Assembly (NCBI GenBank): GCA_001839685.1
Contig: MLAK01000217.1
Coordinates: forward strand, 107,445-171,444
DNA from: Tritrichomonas foetus
Lineage: Eukaryota; Parabasalia; Tritrichomonadida; Tritrichomonadidae
Length of the DNA: 64,000 bases
Direction: 5' to 3'
Below, one piece after another: positions 30,004-38,821 of the stretch (its first letter is position 1; each line of letters begins with the position of its first letter). A program made the position numbers and the translations under genes. Below the pieces are notes generated by a model. The model saw nothing but the letters and a program-made list of their open reading frames with translations, did no database searches and was not told the origin of the DNA.

Positions 30004-30791
30004 ATAATAAGCATGAATAACAAACTAAAGTAATAAATATGCATCAGCTTGATTATGTACACACACAATAGTTTCTTAAAATAAGATCGATTATAAAGCA
30101 CTGATTGAGAAAGTTCCGTGAACTAGATTGAGCTCCTTATGATTGGTGAAGAATAATATCATATTTTTTGTTTTATATTTCTTGCTTTATATTTCATTAT
30201 CTCATCCTTGACTTGACTTCTTCAATGATTTGATTTTTTCTTGATAATGAATTATTCTTTTCGAAATTCTTTCAGAATAACTGAAGATCAATCTTGATAT
30301 GGAATATACACGCCACTGCTAATATCAAGGAAATATCATGATCAATAATTCATGTTTACTAACTCTAAATAGAGACAATATTGTCTCTCCACTTTATTCA
30401 TAAAATCAGTTCAGAGGCGATTTTGTCTCTAGCAAACAATTTTTTTTCTTTTTCCAATTTTTAAAGAATATTTGTTTCTACAAATAGCAAAAGTTGAGAT
30501 TACTCATCATCATTTTCACCTCCATCACAATAATAATCTTAAAAAGTTTTTTTGAAATCCAGAATTCGTCTGGTTGTCTTTTTCTAATCAATAAAAATTC
30601 TTCAATGAATGAGTGCTTTTTTGACTGACAGAATCCATCTCCTCCAAATAAGCCTTCTCATTGAAAACAACAACTTTGATACTGAAAACGTTTTTCTAAA
30701 AAAAATGAATGATATTAAATAAAATAATAAAAAAGAGCGATTGTAATATATCATTTACAGTTTAAACAAATAAATTAGGAGAATCATCACT
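30004..30791. other. Intergenic region, no gene seen
   Basis: About 790 bases of AT-rich DNA after the minisatellite. There is a short inverted stretch AGAGACAATATTGTCTCT near 30371-30388, an 18-bp perfect palindrome. No coding or RNA gene is supported. Confidence 0.45.
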
Positions 30792-31061
30792 TCATTTCTT
30801 GTTGCCAAGTTTCGATCTTGAGAATTCTTCAGAATCAGAAGAATCGTTATTTGCAACCATGTTTTTCACTCTTCTGTCTGCGTTAGTCATTGACTTGGAT
30901 TGTTTCTGTTTTGGATCGGCCCCGAGTCCGAGTCTTGCTGGCCGTTGCTCGATTGCTGTTTCCCATTCGTTATCATCCATTGGATTTTCTTCAACTCCTT
31001 CCATAAATTTGGCCATTAAACTCGCGGGCATTTTCTTTCTGTTTCCGATGTTTTGTGTCAT
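30792..31061 (-). CDS. Small hydrophilic protein, 89 aa
   Basis: The ATG-to-stop frame codes for a highly charged, probably disordered nuclear-type protein: MTQNIGNRKKMPASLMAKFM, then the block EWETAIEQRPARLGLGADPK, then a Lys- and Ser-rich tail (NNDSSDSEEFSRSKLGNKK). The RPARLGLGA block looks like a conserved short motif and the codon use is regular, so I think the gene is real. I do not recognise the family. Two 32-bp direct repeats lie upstream (31119 and 31187). Confidence 0.65.
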   Translation of the reverse strand: MTQNIGNRKKMPASLMAKFMEGVEENPMDDNEWETAIEQRPARLGLGADPKQKQSKSMTNADRRVKNMVANNDSSDSEEFSRSKLGNKK

Positions 31062-31118
31062 TTGTAAGGTTCAGGAATTCGATTTAGTTTTGGATCATGG
31101 TTAACCACTAAATAAGGC

Positions 31119-31218
31119 TAAATAAAGGTCAATATTAAATGACCATTTTAAAGGAACGAGAAAGTTTCTATTTTCACTTTTCTCTGTAAATAAAGGTCAA
31201 TATTAAATGACCATTTTA
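31119..31218. repeat. 32-bp direct repeat pair with inverted core
   Basis: Identical copies of TAAATAAAGGTCAATATT... at 31119-31150 and 31187-31218, 68 bp apart. Each holds GGTCA-N8-TGACC. They lie upstream of the small gene at 30792-31061. Confidence 0.8.
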
Positions 31219-31409
31219 ATCTCTAAGAACAATTATCTATTACCTTTCAAGAAACATTTAAAGTCATCTGATCAAAGAAAACATCGTAATTTCTATGATA
31301 TTGATTGTGATACCTGACTATTTCATACCATTAAATCGCACTAATGTCTAAAAAAAATTCAAATTAATAATCACTTATTTCCTAAATTTTCTTAGAATTT
31401 GAGGAAAAA

Positions 31410-31950
31410 ATGTCCCAGAGACGAGTAAAGTCGATATTAGAACCAGTTTTTACAAAAGTTTCAAAATTCTATACAAATACTGGTGATTTATGGCGTGATG
31501 AAACTTTAAATCAAAAATATTTTGATGAGAGATTCATTTCAAACTGTTATTATTATTTAGAAATAGTTCGTCAAGATTTATTGTATATTAGTCTCAACCT
31601 AATCTCCACTAACAAAACAACAACAACGAGAAAAAGGCATTTTTGAAGTATGAAAAACTTGATGAATGGATTCTTTCAGAAATCATTATAAATAAACTAT
31701 TTAATTTTGAATTGAATCAGAAAAAGCTATGAAATATATTTTTATTTTAATAGTATATTATCTTCATTTTTAGAAGACAAAATTCTTATTAAAGATGGAT
31801 ATATAATACAGTATCTCTATTTTTAATATCTCTTCAAAATTATAATATTTGGTTGATTTCATCTTCAGGTGAGGAAATTATGATTCTTTCTTTCATGATA
31901 AAAACGTATGAAATGTTACTTATTAATGATACTGAAATTATTCTTTGAAA
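31410..31950 (+). pseudogene. Decayed protein gene
   Basis: A 78-codon ATG frame (31410-31646) ends near a Lys/Thr-rich stretch. A shifted frame then continues with protein-like sequence (EKKAFLKYEKLDEWILSEII, to about 31731). A third piece at 31816-31949 reads LQNYNIWLISSSGEEIMIL and ends in TGA. Together they look like a gene broken by frameshifts and stops. The family is not recognised. Confidence 0.45.
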
Positions 31951-33574
31951 AATCCATCAACAACTATTCTGCAATCAAGGGAAATCTATTTATCTGCAGG
32001 AGTTTCAAGTTTCTTCAATTCAATTCGATTCAAATGACATATAGAAATTTTCTATGTTTCTGAATCATTTCTCGAAATTTTCAATATGGAAATTTTTTAA
32101 TTTGAGAATAATTTTGTACATCAGGAAATAAGATAAAAAAAATTAAATAGTTTATTCAATCAATACCACTTTTTTCAAATATAATGTGTAATTGAATTTA
32201 ACTTGGCGAAATCTCCAAACTTTTTCTATGAAATTGATCCCTTCTTAAAATTACATAACTTTTTGTTTAATTTAGATTTCACACACTTCTGCATTGAAAA
32301 ATATAAAGAAATTCAGAGAGAACTATGAAATAATATTGAAGCTTCATTCAAAACATTCGGGAAAATAATCTCTATTTCAAAGAGTAAAATCGAGTAAGAT
32401 AGATGTATACAAACTAACTAGCTCTAGATGTAGAAGACTATTGANAGATCTAAATGAATAATTGTTGATATTATTGTCATCTAAATATTATTTAATTGTA
32501 ATCCTATTAATAATATATAAATATTATAATTTAAAAATCAAGATACAGAGAAAACCAAATCCAAAAAAAAATTGTGAGAAAAAAATAAACCCCACAGAAA
32601 TTTCTGAGAATTATTGAGATAAAAAGTGATTTTATAGCATTAATATCTTGATTATTTCTTATCATAAATCGTGCTTTTTATTATCATATGACCCTCCATC
32701 GAAAATTATAATGTTTTCCAAAATACAAAAATGAAGTATAAAAAAAATATTAATAATTTTGATATAAATAAAAAAAATTTAGGCATCAATGAGAAGATTA
32801 CGAATGTTTTGCCATCTAAATGGCGAGTCATCAGAAAATTCACTTGGCATCGAGTCTNGGAAAAAAACATATTGGATTCCATTTTTCTTGATTTGGTCTT
32901 TCAATCGTTGTATCTGTATCCCTGCTTGAGAATGTGCTGTTGAGGACTGCCAGTCTATTTTCTTCATATACTAAAATTTTATGACAGAAAAGATTTCAAT
33001 ACATTCATATTTGTCAAATGGAAATTGAATTAATTCAACATCACTGAGTTAAAACTATCAAAATTTTCGCGATTTTTAATTAAAAATCGATAGAAGAAGT
33101 GTAAATAGAATTATGGGAAGCAGTATTATAATCTTTGTGATTCTTGGAAAAAAAGCTTCTCACAATTTTTTTTTAGGCTTTCTCCAAAATCGCTCTTTTT
33201 TCGGTTTAATTGTTGCAAAATTTCAAAACTATGAATAAATATGGCTCATAACTATAAAAAATAGATTTAACAATTGACTGAAAGCTGTTCACCCGAAAAC
33301 TGAAACAATAGCTTCTTCAGAATCATTTTCGAAATATTTTTGAATTCGGCCATTTGCGAAGTTTGCGATAAGGGAAATTTTCGTCATTCTTTTAGCTATT
33401 TGGGTTTTGATTTTTGACTGATGGTATTAAGTAATACTGATGATAAGGATCATTTTAGTGATTTCGTACGTTAAGACTATTTGGTTTGTATACATCTAGT
33501 AAGATAGAAAAATAGATTAACCTTTTGAAAAAATTGTAAGAAACAAACTGAATTGCTGAGATGAAAAAAAAAAC
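31951..33574. other. Long gene-poor stretch
   Basis: About 1.6 kb with no supported gene. Two ambiguous bases occur (about 32444 and 32858). Around 32775-32970 the minus strand has a protein-like stretch (WQNIRNLLIDA, SEFSDDSPFRW) with an ambiguous codon, possibly a fragment of a decayed mobile element. No RNA gene recognised. Confidence 0.4.
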
Positions 33575-34213
33575 ATGAACATCGATGAGATGCTCAATAA
33601 GAAGGTAAAATTACCACCAATTACGGGACTCGTTGGTGACATGCCGCAAATTAATGTGCCAATCGAGCGACTGCCCGACCCGCCAAAGCCAACCCCGCTC
33701 GAATTACAATTTCCGAAAGTGCAAAACACTCAACAGGAGGACTCGAATGACGAATCTGGAGGCGACAGTGGACGATCGGCACCTTACACGCTTCACGACG
33801 ATCTTTCCATCTTTAAAGTTGTCGCTTCATATTATGGATTTGGATTTCACGGAAAAATTCCCTGGTCCTTCTGGCAGACATACAAAAAGGCGACTGGGTC
33901 AACCAGATCAAATTCCAGCTTATACCATCATTGGAACGGCGCAATGAAAAAGAAATATGAGGCATTCATCACAAACGGCCGGTTAAGCGATTGTATTCTT
34001 TGGCTCGAAACAGCAGTAATGGCTGAACAAATTCCACCAAATTCCACTCAGCCACTTCCGCACGCAGGAACACCGCTCTGCCATAATCGATCTCAGCCGT
34101 CCGTTCCTCTCATTGTGGGACAACAAAACATAGCTCAAGAGCAGCCACTATCATTAATTCGAACATCGTCTTGCTTTAATGACGCATCCTTGCCATTCGT
34201 CCAATTTCATTGA
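33575..34213 (+). CDS. Myb/SANT-like DNA-binding protein
   Basis: The 212-residue protein has a Pro-rich start (about 15-50), an acidic Ser/Asp linker, and one Myb/SANT-like domain at about 72-130: YTLHDDLSIFKVVASYYG, then KIPWSFWQTYKKATGSTRS, then SSLYHHWNGAMKKKYEAF. The spaced aromatic residues and final HHW...KKKY are like the Rap1/SANT type that binds DNA or histones. The rest is Gln/Pro/Ser-rich and probably disordered. Base composition is clearly richer in GC than the flanks, which supports coding. A transcription-factor role is inferred. Five genes in the window carry AACGG, a Myb-type site, but no link can be claimed. Confidence 0.7.
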   Translation: MNIDEMLNKKVKLPPITGLVGDMPQINVPIERLPDPPKPTPLELQFPKVQNTQQEDSNDESGGDSGRSAPYTLHDDLSIFKVVASYYGFGFHGKIPWSFWQTYKKATGSTRSNSSLYHHWNGAMKKKYEAFITNGRLSDCILWLETAVMAEQIPPNSTQPLPHAGTPLCHNRSQPSVPLIVGQQNIAQEQPLSLIRTSSCFNDASLPFVQFH

Positions 34214-34498
34214 AATATGAATATGTTATGTTGTTTTTATTTGAGTGTTAGATTTCACATGTAATACACACTGTTTTGTTTTTCAGATTATTTTTATAAA
34301 AATCTTAAATAATGAGAATTCATGCTTTTCCCTGATTATTTTTTTTTATTTGTAAATACTAAAAATTTGTCTTTATCTGCTCATTATCAAAAAATCTTTT
34401 TCTCCGAAAGTCTTAAGACGATTTAAATCTCAAATAAATAATAGTTTTCTGTTTTCTTTCAAGAACACCACTAATATTCCCTAAATCGAATTTTATTT

Positions 34499-34688
34499 AA
34501 TCAAGAAAGATGAGATTAATCAAGAAAGATGAGATTAATCAAGAAAGCTGAGATTAATCAAGAAAGATGAAATTAATCAAGAAAGATGAGATTAATCAAG
34601 AAAGCTGAGATTAATCAAGAAAGCTGAGATTAATCAAGAAAGATGAAATTAATCAAGAAAGATGAAATTAATCAAGAAAGATTGAAAA
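34499..34688. repeat. 19-bp minisatellite, ten copies
   Basis: Copies of AATCAAGAAAGATGAGATT with single-base variants start every 19 bp from 34499 to 34670. They lie in the 3' spacer between convergent genes. Confidence 0.92.
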
Positions 34689-34759
34689 TGAAAAAAGGCG
34701 TAATTGATCGGAGTTTTTGAAATTTTACAAGAAACATATCAATGGAACAATAATAAAAT

Positions 34760-37045
34760 TTATCCAAGCTTCTCATGAGTAAGATCAATAATTAAATGGA
34801 GTGTTTGAACCATCTTCTTCTTTTCTTGTTGCCTGAAAACACTCAGTCTAACAATAACTTCATCAACAAGTTCAAAAATGAATTTTTTGGCATTGGCAAT
34901 TAATTCCGGAGGCACTCCTTTTTCTTTAAATATGTCAAAGTTTTGTGCAACTGCCAAAACAAAAAGAGAATTCATGTCTTCTTCAAAATCATCAACAGTT
35001 AATTGATTTATATTTTGAAATGATTTTATTGATATATCAAGAATAATTGTGTCTAATTTTGATTCAGTTGATATGTCCAAATTTTTATCAGATTTTTTCT
35101 TTTCGTTCCAAAATTCAAGTGCAAAAAGGAGAGAGTGAATTCCAAAGATGTAATAAAGGGAATCAGCAAAATCTTCAGAAAATTCGAGTAAATCACAGTT
35201 TTGTGCAAATTGTCTTCCACATTCGGCAGGGAAAGCACTTAATTTCTCAAGGAAATTCACAATCAAATGCCTCGCAGTTTTTATAATCATCGATAAATCA
35301 ACAAAGCCATTTAATCGCTTGAAAAATGCCGTCTGACTCTTTTCTATTACCTTGGGAATACTCTTAGAAAATTCCACAACAGATTGATTATATTTAAATC
35401 CAGTAGGAATAACAAAATTATTTGGAATGATTTCATCGTCGTCAATGGTGCAACCCTTATGAATGACTACGTTTTCACCAATGAAAACATTTGCCCCGAT
35501 TTTGGTTCCAGATCCAACAGACACATTTTTCGAAATAAATGTATGAGGTCCAACTGTGATACCTTTTTTCAATTCAACGGGAAATTGAAGTTCAGCTTCT
35601 GGGTCTATCGGTTTTTTACCAGATAGTGGAAGAACAACTGCATTTCTTGGAGCATAGCAATTTGGACTTAAGATCGAGCCGCTTAGTGCAACCGAACCGG
35701 CCATCATCATTGAACATTTACCACAATCCACATTTTCTTGCAGAATACTTCCAGGTTGAAGTACTTTATTTGTGATATCAATGTTACCATAAAAGAGAGC
35801 GCCATTTGGGGAAACATTGGCAAAATAAGGAAGAAAATGCTTAGATATACTCATTTTAAGAGAATTATGTATTATTGCTGAAAATGTTAATTCATCGGTA
35901 ATATTTAATGCAGATTTGATTGAATCCAACCATTCAAATGGAATAAAACAATCATTATTAGATATTTGATCGGTTAATTCGTCTAAATTTTGAATTTTTG
36001 AAAATAATCCATTTTGTAGATTTTCTAATGATACTTCTGAAACCAATAAACGCGCTTTTATGATATTAGTAACAATCTCTAAAGATGGATTTACAAAATT
36101 AGGCAACTTAAATTGAAATTTTGTTGATGGTGTGCAAACTGATAACCAAGTAAAATATAAAAATTCAAAATCTTTTTCAGTTTGAGCAATTGCAAATAAA
36201 TCACTAAAGATCGAATCAATATGAGTCGAATTTTCATAAGTTAAAGGCGGTGCTGAATCAAAAAGTTGAAAATCATTATGATTATCATCATTCATTATTT
36301 GATGAATTGCGTTGATACTTGTAAAAATAGTTGAGACTAAAAAAGCAAAACCTGATCCGAGTTGTTCACGAACAAAAGCGAAAAAAGTATCAACAAAAGC
36401 TTCACAAGAAGAAAATAATTCAGGTGCACTAATAAAACGTGGTTTAATAACACATATATCAGTTTGACATGAAAATTTTTTAAAATTGGGCGTTTCTAAT
36501 TCAGTTTTTCTTTTGAAAAAATATAAAAATAAAATATTTTTCAAATACTTGAATAAAATGCCACTTAATCCTTCATTGAAGTGAAAAAGTGAGTACCATG
36601 GCTGACATGATATAAAGATAAGAGCATATACTAGATAGCCTTCGTTGAATGATGATAAGAAACAGTCAATATCTGATAACTGATCATTTGAGTCAAAAGA
36701 AAAATTAATTTTTCGATTGGAAATAGCAGAATTAAAAAATGCATGAAATTCTGCAAAACTCATCAACCCTTCTCCATTCTTTATGTTGAGAAAAGTGAAA
36801 TTTGATTTTATCGAAGAAAAAGGAATTATAAAGGATTTTGATGGTCCTTTCTTTTGCGATATACAAAGATCTATGCTATTTCCTGGAAAATTTCCTTCTA
36901 AATTAAATAGCCAAAATCCGCGACGATATTGATTCAATGCAATTTTTTGGAATTTCGTTTCTCTATGTAAATGCACAATCGGAGCTTCAGAATCACCATT
37001 GTATATGATTACACTTGTTGGTGTTTCTTGTAATTTTCCATCCAT
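34760..37045 (-). CDS. Protein with left-handed beta-helix (hexapeptide) domain, 761 aa
   Basis: The N-terminal 460 residues are mostly helical and unrecognised. At about 470-560 there is a left-handed beta-helix signature of hexapeptides: ITVGPHTFISKNVSVGSGTK, then IGANVFIGENVVIHKGCTI, as in acyltransferases, gamma carbonic anhydrases, dynactin p25/p27 and eIF2B subunits. The C-terminal 170 residues are again helical. No nucleotidyltransferase motif is visible, so eIF2B-epsilon is unlikely; a scaffold or an acyltransferase role cannot be decided. Start ATG at 37045; stop TAA. Confidence 0.7.
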   Translation of the reverse strand: MDGKLQETPTSVIIYNGDSEAPIVHLHRETKFQKIALNQYRRGFWLFNLEGNFPGNSIDLCISQKKGPSKSFIIPFSSIKSNFTFLNIKNGEGLMSFAEFHAFFNSAISNRKINFSFDSNDQLSDIDCFLSSFNEGYLVYALIFISCQPWYSLFHFNEGLSGILFKYLKNILFLYFFKRKTELETPNFKKFSCQTDICVIKPRFISAPELFSSCEAFVDTFFAFVREQLGSGFAFLVSTIFTSINAIHQIMNDDNHNDFQLFDSAPPLTYENSTHIDSIFSDLFAIAQTEKDFEFLYFTWLSVCTPSTKFQFKLPNFVNPSLEIVTNIIKARLLVSEVSLENLQNGLFSKIQNLDELTDQISNNDCFIPFEWLDSIKSALNITDELTFSAIIHNSLKMSISKHFLPYFANVSPNGALFYGNIDITNKVLQPGSILQENVDCGKCSMMMAGSVALSGSILSPNCYAPRNAVVLPLSGKKPIDPEAELQFPVELKKGITVGPHTFISKNVSVGSGTKIGANVFIGENVVIHKGCTIDDDEIIPNNFVIPTGFKYNQSVVEFSKSIPKVIEKSQTAFFKRLNGFVDLSMIIKTARHLIVNFLEKLSAFPAECGRQFAQNCDLLEFSEDFADSLYYIFGIHSLLFALEFWNEKKKSDKNLDISTESKLDTIILDISIKSFQNINQLTVDDFEEDMNSLFVLAVAQNFDIFKEKGVPPELIANAKKFIFELVDEVIVRLSVFRQQEKKKMVQTLHLIIDLTHEKLG

Positions 37046-38023
37046 GGATTTTGTGTCTGATGTAATTTTTTATCGTCTTTTTCAAATTGAAATTTCCCAG
37101 GAAAACAAATAAAAATATCTTGAATATTATACAACTTAAAAATGTATTTTCGTTCGTATATAGTAATATAATATATGAAAATACTTTTTTAATTAATTAA
37201 TTAATTTAGTTGATAATATTTGCTCCTCATCATAATAGCAAACTGCCTAAAAAAATCGAATTGGTCATCAGAACAGGCAGATACTTATACGTAAACACAT
37301 GTATTTTACAATTCGATTGTCATGCTTATTCATTTGATTTTTGAATAATTGATGAATTCCCAAACAATGGAAAATTGGAATTAGAGATCAGTTTTTTGCA
37401 TTTTCGTCTCAAAATAATAGTGTTCTTTCAATTTTCTTCTCTCATTTGATATATTTTAGCGACAGTAGAAAATCAAATATATGTTTTGTGAAACAAAGAG
37501 TGAATAATTCTACATTTGTACTTACCAAACAATTATCCTATTAAAACCTAATTTAAAATAATTATGAATGTTAACAAATTTTACAATCTTTGATGCTTAG
37601 AGGATCTTTGCGATTACCTTTTTTCTCAATATAACTCTTTAGACAAGCCATCACATTGATATGCCGCTGGAGTATGACAAAACGTTTATATAAGTCAGCG
37701 GCATATACGATTTCACTTCAAAGTTCACCCACTATCTTTCGATAAATTATTCTGTGAGTTTTCAAATTTGATAACTTCATTGAGTTTTATCACAAATTCT
37801 TTCTGAAAAAAAACGTATCGTTTCACGCTAAGACTTTCAATATTATAAAATTCCCCACTTTTTGGGAGCTAATTATATAATTTCAGTTTTCTATCAGGAA
37901 TGCCGCTACACAGTGAAGTGATCTCTGAATTTCTATTTCTTTGGGACGCTACGGTCAAATTTGATAAGATGAAAGGTGAAATAATTTGATAATCTAGTGA
38001 ATAATGATTGAAATTTCGAATTA
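37046..38023. other. Long divergent spacer
   Basis: About 980 bases between divergent genes. Apart from the hairpin at 37659-37706 and a GC-richer patch at about 37895-37970 I see no gene; the patch may hold a small RNA but no family feature was found. Confidence 0.4.
37659..37706. other. GC-rich hairpin in AT-rich spacer
   Basis: ATATGCCGCTG (37659-37669) is followed 26 nt later by its exact complement CAGCGGCATAT (37696-37706). The hexamer GCCGCT recurs at 37902-37907. It may belong to a small RNA or to a regulatory region of the thioredoxin gene. Confidence 0.55.
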
Positions 38024-38042
38024 TCATTTCATCATTTCATTT
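38024..38042 (+). promoter_or_regulatory. Three tandem TCATTT initiator-like sites
   Basis: TCATTT occurs at 38024, 38032 and 38037, all 13 to 26 bases before the thioredoxin ATG. Each fits TCAYTW, so several start sites may be used. Confidence 0.55.
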
Positions 38043-38049
38043 TTCAAAT

Positions 38050-38385
38050 ATGTCAAACATTATCGATTTCACAGGAGGCCTCTCTGATCTCACAAAAGCC
38101 GTTAGTGAAGCTGGACACTTAGTCCTTGCCGATTTCTATGCCCCATGGTGCCCAGGATGCCGCAGATTAGGTCAACTCCTCCCAGGCATTGCTAACGACA
38201 ACCAAGATGTTACATTCCTTAAAGTTGATATCGAACAGAACGAAGAACTCAAGGACCACTTCGGAGTCACCTCAATCCCAGTCGTTAAATTCTTAAAGGT
38301 CGATGGCGGAAACCTTAAAGAACTTGCCCACGTCCAAGGACCAAACGTTGCTGAAATCAAGAAGCAAATTTCTGAAAACAAATAA
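38050..38385 (+). CDS. Thioredoxin with CPGC active site
   Basis: The 111-residue protein is a single thioredoxin fold: LVLADFYAPWC, then the redox pair Cys34 and Cys37, KVDIEQNEEL, and the cis-Pro loop TSIPVVKF with Pro77. Thioredoxins reduce disulfides, in trichomonads chiefly for peroxiredoxin defence against oxygen. The motif is WCPGC and not the standard WCGPC: Gly and Pro are swapped. The inter-Cys dipeptide sets redox potential, so altered chemistry is likely. Start at ATG 38050; an open frame upstream has only a TTG. Codon use is strongly biased toward C-ending codons, as in highly expressed genes. Confidence 0.92.
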   Translation: MSNIIDFTGGLSDLTKAVSEAGHLVLADFYAPWCPGCRRLGQLLPGIANDNQDVTFLKVDIEQNEELKDHFGVTSIPVVKFLKVDGGNLKELAHVQGPNVAEIKKQISENK

Positions 38386-38821
38386 ATAAGTATTTTATTT
38401 CAATAAAGTTTTTTTTCCTCATTTTGGCTTTGATCAAATTCTCTTCAGGTGTTTATTTCCTAGCCTTTTTTCTAAATTTATTACCAGGATCATCTTTGTC
38501 GATGTTCTTGAAAAAGAAAATATATCATCTGTTTTTTATTTAATGAAAAAATAAGTTTATATCAAACTTTTAGATGATTTTGAGGGATTCAACCCCGGAA
38601 TTCGATCAACTTTTCATAAATTTTAAAATATTCATTTAATATATGAAATTAACAATTAAAAGACAAAATTGTGAAAAGTGTTAACCATCAAAATTACAAT
38701 AAGCAATCCGTTTCTTCAATAATCATATAATTTCCAAAAGAAAAAATTGATTACAAATAACTAAACTATTTGATTTCCACAAATGATAAGAAATAAAAAT
38801 AGTTATACAAATATTCATTTA
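38386..38821. other. Convergent intergenic spacer
   Basis: Holds 3' ends of two genes. A short patch near 38580-38605 (GGGATTCAACCCC) looks a little like a tRNA T-arm but no acceptor or anticodon arm accompanies it. Nothing else seen. Confidence 0.4.

Noticed and set aside
32731..32967. Overlapping frames on both strands with an ambiguous base
   Set aside because: Short, contain an unresolved codon, and neither strand has a recognisable domain; kept only as a possible fragment in the spacer note.
38580..38610. Possible tRNA T-arm (GGGATTCAACCCC)
   Set aside because: No acceptor, D or anticodon arm can be formed around it on either strand.
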